46,565 nt of DNA from Bacteroidales bacterium (GCA_003818205.1 RPRQ01000037.1:1-46565), one strand, 5' to 3'; counted from the stretch's first letter, positions 9,455 through 18,496 are shown. Translations and numbers: made by a program. The notes: generated from the letters alone by a model not told the origin.

Positions 9455-9494
9455 GTATTTTATTAAGAACCACCCACTTATATTCCTATTATCA

Positions 9495-12400
9495 ATGAAA
9501 CAGAACATTATCCTTACCTCAGCAGCCCTGCTGCTTTTGGCATTTTCATGCAAATCGCCAGAGCCATTCGATCTTGTCGATCCAATGATTGGCACAGGAG
9601 GGCATGGGCATACATTCCCCGGGGCAACGCTTCCTTTTGGTATGGTACAGGTTAGCCCATCGAACGATTTTAAGAGTTGGGATTGGTGCTCGGGCTACCA
9701 TTATAGCGATTCTATTATTAAAGGATTTGCTCATACCCATATTAGCGGACCAGGGCTTGCCGGATTAGGTGACATTCTCCTAATGCCCACATCGGGTACG
9801 GTACAGGTAAAGCCTGGAACCGAAAAAAATCCCGAAGAAGGTTATCGATCACGTTTTTCGCATAAAAACGAAAAAGCATTCCCTGGCTACTATTCTGTTT
9901 TACTGGATGATTATAATATAAATGTTGAACTCTCGTGCTCCGAAAGGGTTGGATTCCATAAATATACATTTAACAGCGGTGGCTCAAGCAATATTATTAT
10001 CGACCCTACTCATAACATTATTGAAAGCGTATTCGATACACAGGTTGAACTCTTATCGGATTCAACCGTTCGCGGTTACAAAACTAGCAATGGCGAAGCG
10101 GGCAAAAGAACAGTTTACTTTGTTGCTAACTTCTCAAAACCATTTACCAGCTATGGAATTGCAAACAACGACACTATAGCGGAAAATGGCAAAAAGGCTA
10201 CAGGTAAAAACTCTAAAGCCTACATCTCCTATAACCTTAAAAAAGGTGAGTCTATCGAGGTAAAAGTAGCGTTATCATTTGTAGGCTATGAGGGAGCAAT
10301 GGCTAATCTTGAAAAAGAAGCATCAGGGAGAAATTTCAATTCCACATTGAACGAGGCAAAAAATAAATGGAAGGATAAGTTGAACCGAATTAGGGTTGAA
10401 GGCGGATCGGTTGATCAAAGAAAGACATTCTATACTGCGCTATACCACTCCTTTATTTCTCCGAATTTAATTTCCGATGTTGATGGGTGCTATGTAGTGG
10501 AAGGTAAAAAATTTCATTCCGAAGTACCCCAATTTAGCAACTACTCAACATGGGATACATACAGAGCGCTACATCCGCTTTTCACCATAATCGATCAGAA
10601 GAAAACGAGCGAATTTGTAAACTCGCTTGTCTCTAGGTTTACCGATTCAAAAGTAGAGCTACCCAGCTGGGAGCTACTTGGGCACGATAACATTTGCATG
10701 ATCGGCTATCCTACCGTTTCGCTAATTGCAGATGCTGTATTAAAAGATATTTCCGGAGTAAACCCAGAGGAAGCCTTTCAGGCTATCAAAGCGGCAGCAA
10801 ATGATTTAACCAAAAACTCACCAAACTATGATGTGAGCGGGATGGAGGATTATATATCAACAGGATTTGTATCGGGTGATATTAACTGTTCTGTTTCAAA
10901 GACCACCGAATACAATTACTACGATTGGTGCATTTCGTGCGTGGCCAAGAAATTGAATGATTCTACCGAATCTGAATACTACCTGAAACGCTCCATCGGC
11001 TATAGATACCTCTACAACCCTGAATACGAATACCTTTTCCCTCGCCTGTACACCGGGAATTGGCGTAAAATGGATGTGTCAAGCTGGAACGATCTAAAAA
11101 GCAATTATATTTCTGGTAACATATGGGGCTACACCTCTTATGTACCCCACGATGTAAACGGATTAATAAGTTTAATTGGAGGAAATGAGAAGTTCAACGT
11201 ATGGCTTGATAAGATATTCTCCGACACTTCCAATATAACAGGAGATGCTCACGTAGATATTTCAGGCTTTATCGGAAAATACGGACATGGTGATGAGCCG
11301 TCACACCACCTACCCTACCTGTATAGCTATAGCGGTCAACCTTGGAAAACACAGTACCTAGTTCATAAGATTATGAACGACTTCTACAGCGCAAAGGTTG
11401 ATGGACTTATCAACAACGAGGATTTGGGGCAGATGTCGGCCTGGTATATACTCAGCAGCCTAGGATTTTATTCTGTTTGTCCCGGAGATTTAACGTACAT
11501 TATCGGCTCACCTGTTTATCCAAAAGCGCAAATTAATCTGGAAAACGGTAAGTCGTTCACGATTATTGCCAAAAATATTTCCTCCGATAATATTTATATT
11601 CAATCGGCTCTATTGAATGGAAAGGAATATACCAAATCCTATATCACTCACCAGAATATAATGGATGGAGGAGAACTAACTCTTATTATGGGTAGTAAAC
11701 CGAATATGCAATGGGGGGCAGGGGTTAATGACCTACCAATTTCTAAAGTAGTAGAACCCCAAAACCAATCAAGTTCAAGTTTAGGATTTGTATTAATGCC
11801 TTTTGACACCAATCCTGCTTTGGTTTTTGAGGATTCCAGAAAAGTTGATCTAAAATGTAATACCGAAGGTGCTGAAATAAGATTTACACTTGATGGTACA
11901 GAACCCAATGTGAATTCAACTCTTTATCGAAATCCACTAACAATCAATAGGTCGATGACCCTAAGAGCGAAAGCTTGGCATAAAGGTTTATCCCCATCAA
12001 AGGTTTTCAAACAGGACTACTATAATGGATTTACATATGCTGAAAATGGGATTGTTCCAAAGTACTATCTGAAAAGCAAACTCTCTCAATTCGGTAAGGA
12101 AGACGGACGGATACTGTTTGATAAATTATGCGGAAAATCTTTTTTTGGTGATGGGAATTGGAATGGATTTAATGGGATTGATTGCGATATTACTATTGAA
12201 TTTCCTTGCGAGACCAGTATTAACCAAATAGTAATTGGCTATCTAACAAGCACCCATAATTGGATTTTTCCTCCAAAATCTATATCGGTTTATCTCTCAG
12301 ATGATAATACAAATTTCAATTTAGCTAATAAATTGATGGTAAACCCTATGAATAGTCCAGAAGCAAACGCTTTTGTTACCAGACCAATAATTAATTTAAA

Positions 12401-12518
12401 TGGTAAAAAAGGTAAATATTTGAAGATTATGATTGAGAATAATGGACCAATTCCTGACTGGCATCGAGCTGCTGGAAATAAGCCATGGTTGTTAATCGAT
12501 GAGATAATAATTAGCTAA
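9495..12518 (+). CDS. GH92 exo-alpha-mannosidase with C-terminal binding modules
   Basis: Encodes 1,007 residues. GH92 enzymes are calcium-dependent exo-alpha-mannosidases that trim N-glycans and mannans. Family marks include GGHGHTFPGATLPFGMVQ near residue 34, HTHISGPG, SGMEDYISTGFVSGD, GDEPSHHLPYLYSY and NNEDLGQMSAWYI (about 637-649). A lipoprotein signal ends at Cys19 (AFSC). The catalytic part fills about 750 residues. The remaining 250 comprise a chitobiase C-terminal-like segment (about 785-835, EIRFTLDGTEPNVNSTLY) and an F5/8 type C-like module (about 880-1007). These additions probably bind sugar and are not in most GH92 proteins. Linkage preference cannot be read from the sequence. 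Confidence 0.93.
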   Translation: MKQNIILTSAALLLLAFSCKSPEPFDLVDPMIGTGGHGHTFPGATLPFGMVQVSPSNDFKSWDWCSGYHYSDSIIKGFAHTHISGPGLAGLGDILLMPTSGTVQVKPGTEKNPEEGYRSRFSHKNEKAFPGYYSVLLDDYNINVELSCSERVGFHKYTFNSGGSSNIIIDPTHNIIESVFDTQVELLSDSTVRGYKTSNGEAGKRTVYFVANFSKPFTSYGIANNDTIAENGKKATGKNSKAYISYNLKKGESIEVKVALSFVGYEGAMANLEKEASGRNFNSTLNEAKNKWKDKLNRIRVEGGSVDQRKTFYTALYHSFISPNLISDVDGCYVVEGKKFHSEVPQFSNYSTWDTYRALHPLFTIIDQKKTSEFVNSLVSRFTDSKVELPSWELLGHDNICMIGYPTVSLIADAVLKDISGVNPEEAFQAIKAAANDLTKNSPNYDVSGMEDYISTGFVSGDINCSVSKTTEYNYYDWCISCVAKKLNDSTESEYYLKRSIGYRYLYNPEYEYLFPRLYTGNWRKMDVSSWNDLKSNYISGNIWGYTSYVPHDVNGLISLIGGNEKFNVWLDKIFSDTSNITGDAHVDISGFIGKYGHGDEPSHHLPYLYSYSGQPWKTQYLVHKIMNDFYSAKVDGLINNEDLGQMSAWYILSSLGFYSVCPGDLTYIIGSPVYPKAQINLENGKSFTIIAKNISSDNIYIQSALLNGKEYTKSYITHQNIMDGGELTLIMGSKPNMQWGAGVNDLPISKVVEPQNQSSSSLGFVLMPFDTNPALVFEDSRKVDLKCNTEGAEIRFTLDGTEPNVNSTLYRNPLTINRSMTLRAKAWHKGLSPSKVFKQDYYNGFTYAENGIVPKYYLKSKLSQFGKEDGRILFDKLCGKSFFGDGNWNGFNGIDCDITIEFPCETSINQIVIGYLTSTHNWIFPPKSISVYLSDDNTNFNLANKLMVNPMNSPEANAFVTRPIINLNGKKGKYLKIMIENNGPIPDWHRAAGNKPWLLIDEIIIS

Positions 12519-12540
12519 TGACTCTAATTCATCAATAATA

Positions 12541-13812
12541 ATGCGCAATTTATCTCAGATTACAAATCCTGCTCGTTGGGTTCCATCACTCTACTTTGCA
12601 ATGGGGCTACCCTTTGTAATACTAGCTACAACGTCCGCTATAATGTTTAAAAATTTTGGAATCTCTGATTCACAAATAGCTTTCTGGACTTCGCTCGTTA
12701 TGCTACCTTGGACGCTTAAGCCACTTTGGAGCCCATTGCTTGAAATGTTTAAAACAAGAAAACATTTTGTTGTTGCAACACAGTTTCTTACTGGGATTAC
12801 CTTTTGTTTAGTCGCATTAACATTGCAATTACCTGATTTTTTCAAATATACCATCGCTCTTTTTGCAGTTGTGGCTTTCAGCGGATCGACACACGACATT
12901 GCAGCTGATGGCGTTTATTTGAATGTGTTGAATCCTGAATTGCAAGCGAAATATATAGGTTGGCAAGGGGCTTTTTACAATATTGCAAAGATTTTGGCTG
13001 GAGGTGCTTTTGTTTATTTTGCGGGGCAGTTGGAAATAAGTTTCGGTATTTTAAATGCTTGGGTTATTGTAATGACCTGTTTTGGGGTAGTGTTAATAAC
13101 GGCGGCAATTTATCATTTGAAATACCTCCCATCCGGTGGGAGTGCTAATCAGGTTCACTCAATGAAGGATGGAATGGCTACACTATGGGATGTGATAAAA
13201 ACTTTTTTCCAGAAAAAAAATATCATTTGGTTTATACTGTTTATCATTTTCTACAGATTTGCCGAGGGTCATGCCATAAAAATAGCCCCATTGTTTTTTA
13301 AAGCCACGCGCGAACAAGGTGGCTTAGGGCTTACAACCTCACAGATTGGTATTGTATATGGCATCTTTGGTGCAATTGCTTTTGTTTTAGGGTCAATTTT
13401 GGCTGGCGTTTTTGTTTCAAGACGTGGATTGAAAAGGTCGATTTTTATCCTTTGCGCTTTTTTTAATATTCCTTTCGCAGTTTATGCCCTTTTAGCATTA
13501 ACTCAGCCTCAGAATTTATATGTAATCGGAACCGCTGTATTTTTTGAATACTTTGGATACGGTTTTGGATTTGTAGGGCTTATGCTATTCATGATGCAGC
13601 AGGTTGCACCAGGTAAGTACAAAACAGCCCATTATGCATTTGCAACAGGAATAATGAACCTTGGATTTATGATTCCATCGATGATGAGCGGTTTTATTAG
13701 CGATTGGATTGGTTATAAACTGTTCTTTTTTTGGGTGTTAGTGGCTACCATTCCATCTTTTTTAGTCACTTTTCTGGTACCCTTTAACAACCCCGATTCT
13801 ATTACAGAATGA
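12541..13812 (+). CDS. PAT/AmpG-like MFS transporter, probable Man-GlcNAc permease
   Basis: Encodes 423 residues with about twelve hydrophobic segments. It resembles the peptide/acetyl-CoA (PAT) branch of the major facilitator superfamily, which includes AmpG, the inner-membrane importer of muropeptides. Typical features are the start NPARWVPSLYFAMGLPF, the TLKPLWSPLLE loop and GSTHDIAADGVYL. Standing between the GH92 and GH130 genes, it most likely carries the trimmed disaccharide Man-beta-1,4-GlcNAc into the cytoplasm for GH130. That substrate is inferred from context alone. The gene starts 22 bases after GH92. Confidence 0.8.
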   Translation: MRNLSQITNPARWVPSLYFAMGLPFVILATTSAIMFKNFGISDSQIAFWTSLVMLPWTLKPLWSPLLEMFKTRKHFVVATQFLTGITFCLVALTLQLPDFFKYTIALFAVVAFSGSTHDIAADGVYLNVLNPELQAKYIGWQGAFYNIAKILAGGAFVYFAGQLEISFGILNAWVIVMTCFGVVLITAAIYHLKYLPSGGSANQVHSMKDGMATLWDVIKTFFQKKNIIWFILFIIFYRFAEGHAIKIAPLFFKATREQGGLGLTTSQIGIVYGIFGAIAFVLGSILAGVFVSRRGLKRSIFILCAFFNIPFAVYALLALTQPQNLYVIGTAVFFEYFGYGFGFVGLMLFMMQQVAPGKYKTAHYAFATGIMNLGFMIPSMMSGFISDWIGYKLFFFWVLVATIPSFLVTFLVPFNNPDSITE

Positions 13813-13862
13813 TAAAGATATTATGATAATCATATACCTAATACACTTGTAATTGTTTTTTT

Positions 13863-14837
13863 ATGATACAGACAAAAGTCAATATTCCCTGGGAGGATAG
13901 GCCTAAAGGTCTAACGGATGTTATATGGAGGTATTCAAATAACCCGGTTATAAACCGTTACCAAATACCTACTTCGAATAGCATATTCAATAGTGCAGTA
14001 GTCCCATTCAAAGATGGTTTTGCAGGTGTTTTTAGGTGCGATAACAAAGCCGTGCAGATGAACATTTTTGCAGGCTTTAGTAAGGATGGTCTAAATTGGG
14101 AAATCGATCATGACCCAATTCAAATGAAGGCGGGGAATACTCAACTTCTGCATTCTGACTACAAGTACGACCCTCGGGTAACATTCATTGAGGATCGGTA
14201 TTGGGTTACCTGGTGCAACGGGTATCATGGGCCTACCATTGGCATTGCATACACTTTCGATTTCAAGGAGTTTCACCAGTGTGAGAATGCATTCTTACCC
14301 TTTAACCGGAACGGGGTTCTTTTTCCGCAAAAAATTAACGGCAAGTATGCCATGCTGAGCCGCCCTAGCGACAATGGGCATACACCTTTTGGTGATATTT
14401 ACATCAGCTACAGCCCCGATATGAAGTACTGGGGTGAGCACCGTTTGGTAATGAAGGTTACCCCTTTTGTCGATAGCGCTTGGCAGTGTACAAAGATTGG
14501 TGCTGGACCTGTTCCCATTCTCACCAAAGAGGGGTGGTTACTTTTCTATCATGGCGTGATTACTACGTGTAACGGCTTTAGGTATTCAATGGGTGCTGCG
14601 TTATTGGATATTAATGAGCCAAGCAAAGTGCTTTATAGAACTAAACCTTACTTATTGGCTCCTGCTGCTTCTTATGAGCTTACAGGCGATGTTCCAAATG
14701 TTGTTTTCCCGTGTGCTGCGGTTCATGATGAGCTTGGGAAAATTGCAATTTATTATGGAGCAGCAGATACTGTAACTGCTATTTCTTTTGGATATATTGA
14801 TGAGATAATCGAATTCATCAAAAGGAACTCTTTGTAG
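13863..14837 (+). CDS. GH130 beta-mannoside phosphorylase (mannosyl-GlcNAc type likely)
   Basis: Encodes 324 residues with no signal peptide, so it is cytoplasmic. GH130 enzymes use inorganic phosphate to cleave beta-mannosides, giving mannose 1-phosphate. The five-bladed propeller is suggested by repeated strands; the probable catalytic acid is Asp103 in YDPRVTF, and the family stretch [21 protein letters not shown] is present. Length matches the group that acts on mannosyl-1,4-N-acetylglucosamine. Neighbouring GH47, GH92 and PAT transporter genes support that substrate. Mannosyl-mannose or mannosyl-glucose cannot be excluded. A second, nearly deleted relative lies at 16431-16571. Confidence 0.9.
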   Translation: MIQTKVNIPWEDRPKGLTDVIWRYSNNPVINRYQIPTSNSIFNSAVVPFKDGFAGVFRCDNKAVQMNIFAGFSKDGLNWEIDHDPIQMKAGNTQLLHSDYKYDPRVTFIEDRYWVTWCNGYHGPTIGIAYTFDFKEFHQCENAFLPFNRNGVLFPQKINGKYAMLSRPSDNGHTPFGDIYISYSPDMKYWGEHRLVMKVTPFVDSAWQCTKIGAGPVPILTKEGWLLFYHGVITTCNGFRYSMGAALLDINEPSKVLYRTKPYLLAPAASYELTGDVPNVVFPCAAVHDELGKIAIYYGAADTVTAISFGYIDEIIEFIKRNSL

Positions 14838-15139
14838 ATCGTTTAAGCAATAAAATATGGATTATATGCAACGAGATATCATTTTCCAGTCCGACTGTTA
14901 ATCTGTTTAAATAGTTATTACAGCATTATTTTATGTTCAGGAATTTTGTATTTATACATGAATTATTTAACAATTAATTAACTATTATGATGAAACACCC
15001 ATGAAATAGCTAACGCGAATACCCATGAACAAACCCATGGGTGTTCTCCCGCAAAACGGGACAGGCTATCCGCTCAAGAAAGTGTGTTAAAATCATAATC
15101 GTAACATATTAATTATTAATAAACTAAAAAAATGTACGG
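14838..15139. other. Gene-free spacer with palindromic element between GH130 and GH18
   Basis: About 300 bases with no open frame of note. The middle (14995-15069) contains nested inverted repeats: AATACCCATG (15018-15027) pairs with 15036-15045 with one mismatch, CCCG (15048-15051) pairs with CGGG (15057-15060), and ATAGC (15006-15010) can pair with GCTAT (15065-15069). This may be a terminator for block 2, an attenuator ahead of GH18, or an interspersed repeat. The last 70 bases before GH18 are AT-rich, as expected of a promoter region. Confidence 0.45.
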
Positions 15140-16186
15140 ATGAAAAAAACCTACAAGTTGTTAATTGCCTTAGTTTTAACAATGATGTTTGTTAATATTA
15201 TAGGTAAGGTTGTTAAAGCCCAATCAGGTTCAGCACTTTACGCTGGAGGGCCTATGTACTATAACCGTGATTATTCTATTAACGAAGTCCGGAATTCTGG
15301 ATTTACATGTTTAGTTGTATGGACAATTCACATTGATGCAAGTGGAAATCTTAATTTCAATGCAGAGTTTCCGCTTGTAACAAATGGCTCTTATGTTGGT
15401 GCCAGCACACACCCTAATTTTGCCTCCGATATGGCGTTATTAAAAACTGCTCCAACTTCAGTTACAAGGCTTGAATTTGGTTTGGCAGCTTGGGGATCAA
15501 GTACTTTTGCAAATATCAAAGCATTGGTAAATTCTGAAGGGACAGGCTCAACCAGTAAACTTTATAAAAACTTTCAAACCTTGAAAAGTGCAATTCCTTC
15601 TATCGATGCTATTAATTTTGATGATGAAAACACCTATGATGCTGCTTCAGCAACTGCATTTGCGGTAATGTTGGCCGATTTGGGATATAAAATTACTTTG
15701 TGCCCCTACACAAGTTCATCGTACTGGCAAAGTGTAGCAGCTAACACCAATAACCAGCGCGCTGGTGCTGTTGACCTAATCATGCTACAATGTTATGATG
15801 GTGGTGCAGGTAACAATCCATGCACTTGGGATGATTACTTTCCATGTATCCCTGTTTGGCCTGGCCTTTGGGATAGGGATAATACTCCTAGTCAGGTTCA
15901 GACCCATATGGATAGTTGGCAAACATCATGTAACATAAAGGGTGGCTTTATGTGGCTGTACGACGATTTTAAGAATACTGCAAAGACAGCCCAATATGCC
16001 AATGCGATAAACACTGCTCTTGATATTGTACAAACCGTTCCAGGTGCAGCCGTTAACCCCAATCCAACAAACAATGCAACAAGTATAAGCACCACAGCAG
16101 CATTAAGTTGGAGTGCAGGATCAGGAGAAACATCTCATAATGTATATTTTGGTACTGCCAATCCACCAGCATCAATTGGTAATTAG
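15140..16186 (+). CDS. GH18 endo-beta-N-acetylglucosaminidase-like protein, C-terminally truncated
   Basis: Encodes 348 residues before a TAG stop. The signal peptide (about 1-28, ending VVKAQ) leads into a GH18-type barrel (about 30-295). The active-site motif reads IDAINFDDE, matching the family DxxDxDxE with Asn at its second acidic position and Glu163 as the expected acid. This resembles EndoH/EndoF-like enzymes that cut the chitobiose core of N-glycans. Then comes a fibronectin-III-like module starting NPTNNATSISTTAALSW, broken by the stop at 16184-16186, where relatives would be expected to have a glutamine; a CAG to TAG change would explain it. The catalytic domain looks complete and may still work, but the enzyme has lost its C-terminal modules. 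Confidence 0.75.
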   Translation: MKKTYKLLIALVLTMMFVNIIGKVVKAQSGSALYAGGPMYYNRDYSINEVRNSGFTCLVVWTIHIDASGNLNFNAEFPLVTNGSYVGASTHPNFASDMALLKTAPTSVTRLEFGLAAWGSSTFANIKALVNSEGTGSTSKLYKNFQTLKSAIPSIDAINFDDENTYDAASATAFAVMLADLGYKITLCPYTSSSYWQSVAANTNNQRAGAVDLIMLQCYDGGAGNNPCTWDDYFPCIPVWPGLWDRDNTPSQVQTHMDSWQTSCNIKGGFMWLYDDFKNTAKTAQYANAINTALDIVQTVPGAAVNPNPTNNATSISTTAALSWSAGSGETSHNVYFGTANPPASIGN

Positions 16187-16430
16187 GCAGGAACAACCTA
16201 CAATCCAGGCACAATGACGGCAAATACTGCTTATTACTGGCGTATTGATGAAAAGAATGCAGTGGGTACGACTACGGGTACAGTAGGAAGTTTATAACAG
16301 GCCCGGGAAGTATGACACGTATTGTCCGAACCTATGCTGGAGGCATTATTACTGCCCGAAGTGCAGGTGAGGGGAAAGATAAAGCATTTGATAATAGTTC
16401 AAGCACCAAGTGGCTCGATTTTTCAGCAAC
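16187..16430 (+). pseudogene. Decayed 3' remains of the GH18 gene (FN3 end and F5/8C start)
   Basis: Reading on in frame after the stop gives the rest of the fibronectin-like module (AGTTYNPGTMTANTAYYWRI). A second stop at 16295-16297 is avoided if one T is restored near 16292, after which the frame continues into [19 protein letters not shown], the beginning of an F5/8 type C carbohydrate-binding module. That module is then cut off abruptly near 16430, where GH130-like sequence begins. One nonsense change, one frameshift and one deletion are therefore visible. Confidence 0.8.
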
Positions 16431-16571
16431 TGCGCAGCGCTACATGATGAGTTAGGTAGAATAGCGATCTACTATGGTGCTGCTGACACGGTAACTGCCA
16501 TAGCTTTTGGGTATATCGATGAGATTATTGAATTTATTAAAAAAACACTTTATAGATTTCAAAATCAATAA
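16431..16571 (+). pseudogene. C-terminal remnant of a second GH130 phosphorylase
   Basis: From 16434 this frame encodes [20 protein letters not shown] and continues to [12 protein letters not shown]. It aligns with the last 37 residues of the intact GH130 gene except for its C-terminal tail: 33 of 37 residues are identical, yet about 27 of 111 bases differ, mostly silently. It is therefore a diverged paralogue and not a recent copy. There is no start codon, and everything upstream is missing. The fragment abuts the broken GH18 module in a different frame and ends in TAA at 16569-16571. Confidence 0.88.
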
Positions 16572-16710
16572 AACCTAGCATAATAGTTTATTAAATTTCT
16601 TCCAATAGCATAAACCTATTTTCCTGCTTATACAGTAATTATTACAACAATTATTCATGATTATTTTTATACTAAAACTCTTTGAATAGAATAGAAAACA
16701 GTATATCTTT

Positions 16711-16734
16711 ATATGTTCAAACATATGAACATAT
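16711..16734. promoter_or_regulatory. Perfect palindrome just before the GntR gene (probable operator)
   Basis: ATATGTTC (16711-16718) and its exact complement GAACATAT (16727-16734) flank an 8-base spacer and end four bases before the GntR start codon. GntR regulators bind such dyads and often repress their own operon. The position at the start codon would allow binding to block transcription or early elongation. I found no second copy elsewhere in the window by eye. Confidence 0.55.
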
Positions 16735-16738
16735 TACT

Positions 16739-17467
16739 ATGAAATTATACATTGATCATTCAAGTCCATTGCCTTTGCACGCTCAGGTTGAGAAACTTTT
16801 AAGAGAACTGGTTGAGCAACCTGAGTATCAGCAAGGAGAGTTTCTTCCTAAGGAGGTAGATATGGCTAAGATGTTAGGTGTGAGCCGGAATACTATCCGT
16901 CAGGCAACAAATAAGCTAGAGTATGAAGGATTGCTTATTAGAAAAAAAGGTGTTGGGACTATAGTTACACATAAAACCATAACAACTCAGCTGGAAAGTT
17001 GGCATAGTTTCACTCAGGAGATGAACGATAAGGGGATTAGTTTTATAAACTACCAGGTTTCAGCATCATTGGAGGCAATGAGCGAAAAAATTGCTCAGTT
17101 TATGGGGCTTGAACCTGGGGCTGAAATAATTAAAATTATTAGGCTAAGGGGCGATAGCGACGGCCCATTTGTTTACTTTGAAAGCTATATACATCCTAGG
17201 GTTGGGCTAACTTTGGAAGAGGATTACACTCAACCTTTGTATGAGCTAATGGAAAAAAAGTACTCTACCTTTCCTACGCTTTCATGTGAGCATATTTCAG
17301 CAAAGCCAGCAACAAGGTCAACTGCTGAAAAACTAAACATTGATTTAGGAGCACCAGTTCTTAAAAGGGAGCGATTTGTATATGATCCCGGAAATAGACC
17401 CATTGAGTATAATATTGGATTATATAAAGCGGATAAGTTCACGTACTCTATAAACATTAAACGATAA
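16739..17467 (+). CDS. GntR-family (HutC/UTRA) transcriptional regulator
   Basis: Encodes 242 residues from ATG 16739; an upstream in-frame TTG at 16682 would run through the palindrome and is unlikely. The N-terminal winged helix (about 8-75) carries the GntR signature EVDMAKMLGVSRNTIRQATN, and the C-terminal UTRA domain (about 90-240) normally binds a sugar phosphate or similar effector. It is the only transcription factor visible in the glycan locus and is the first gene of a kinase-transporter-hydrolase-isomerase operon. The stop is 4 bases before the ROK gene. I infer that it senses a mannose- or GlcNAc-derived phosphate. Confidence 0.9.
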   Translation: MKLYIDHSSPLPLHAQVEKLLRELVEQPEYQQGEFLPKEVDMAKMLGVSRNTIRQATNKLEYEGLLIRKKGVGTIVTHKTITTQLESWHSFTQEMNDKGISFINYQVSASLEAMSEKIAQFMGLEPGAEIIKIIRLRGDSDGPFVYFESYIHPRVGLTLEEDYTQPLYELMEKKYSTFPTLSCEHISAKPATRSTAEKLNIDLGAPVLKRERFVYDPGNRPIEYNIGLYKADKFTYSINIKR

Positions 17468-17471
17468 CATT

Positions 17472-18407
17472 ATGGCTAGCCCTATAGTAATTAGTGCTGA
17501 TATCGGAGGCACGCATATAACCACATCAGCAATTGACTTAAAATTAGCGCAAGTGATACCCGATACAAGGATTGAAATGCCTGTTGATAATCTTGGGACT
17601 GCAACTCAAATTGTTGATTCTTGGGCGAATGCGTTAAAACAAACATTAAAAAAGGTCGGTTTTTCCAGACTAGCGGGAATTAGCTTTGCAATGCCTGGCC
17701 CGTTCGATTATGTAAACGGTATCTCGTTAATAAAAGGGGTTCAAAAATTTGAAAGCCTTTACGGGCTGAACGTGCAACAGGCCATAAGATCAGAATTGTT
17801 ACTCAATAATACTATTCCCATTAGGTTTATTAATGATGCTACCGCATTTGCATTGGGAGAAACCTGGGGTGGTTCTGGAAAACCTTTTAAAAGAATAATT
17901 GCAATTACCCTTGGTACTGGGTTTGGATCTGCCTATGTTGAGGATGGGCTTCCCGTTATTGAAGATTATAGAGTCCCCCGTTGGGGGTGTCTGTATCATA
18001 TTCCCTTAAACAACGGAATTGCTGACGATAATTTCTCAACGCGTTGGTTTGTTAATGAGTATAAGATTCGAAGTGGAAAAATCGTTGATGGCGTCAGAGA
18101 TATTGCTATTGATGCAAAAACAAATCCCATTGCACAGCAACTTTTTAATGATTTTGGGAGGAACCTTGGTCAATTTCTTGGTCCATGGCTTAAACTCTTT
18201 GATGCAGATGGGTTGGTCATTGGTGGTAACGTATCAAAAGCCTATAATCTATTTGAATTCTCTTTGAATGAGAAACTAAGAAAATCAAATACCGATACAA
18301 AGGTTGTACTATCGAAATTGAAAGAAGATGCAGCGCTGATTGGATGCGCACATTTGATTCAGCATGATTACTATAACAGGTTAGAACCTCTTCTTGCAAA
18401 GATGTAG
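17472..18407 (+). CDS. ROK-family sugar kinase
   Basis: Encodes 311 residues. ROK kinases phosphorylate hexoses such as glucose, mannose or N-acetylhexosamines with ATP. Seen here are the phosphate-binding DIGGTH at 10-15, the FINDATAFALGE segment with the presumed catalytic Asp122 and the LGTGFGSAY loop. The usual zinc-binding cluster CxCGxxGCxE is absent; that region instead reads RVPRWGCLYHIPLNN. The neighbouring PMI suggests mannose 6-phosphate as product, while the GH130 reaction would also leave free GlcNAc to be phosphorylated. The substrate is therefore open. Confidence 0.85.
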   Translation: MASPIVISADIGGTHITTSAIDLKLAQVIPDTRIEMPVDNLGTATQIVDSWANALKQTLKKVGFSRLAGISFAMPGPFDYVNGISLIKGVQKFESLYGLNVQQAIRSELLLNNTIPIRFINDATAFALGETWGGSGKPFKRIIAITLGTGFGSAYVEDGLPVIEDYRVPRWGCLYHIPLNNGIADDNFSTRWFVNEYKIRSGKIVDGVRDIAIDAKTNPIAQQLFNDFGRNLGQFLGPWLKLFDADGLVIGGNVSKAYNLFEFSLNEKLRKSNTDTKVVLSKLKEDAALIGCAHLIQHDYYNRLEPLLAKM

Positions 18408-18496
18408 TTGATGTTTTGTAAGGAGAGATAAAAGTTAAAACCAATTGTTTGCAGAGATATAAGTATGTATTTTATTACTCATTTAACATATTAGCC

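Noticed and set aside
16682-16738. Upstream TTG start giving a 19-residue extension of the GntR protein
   Set aside because: The extension is not GntR-like and would place the palindromic operator inside the coding region. The ATG at 16739 begins exactly where the family homology starts.
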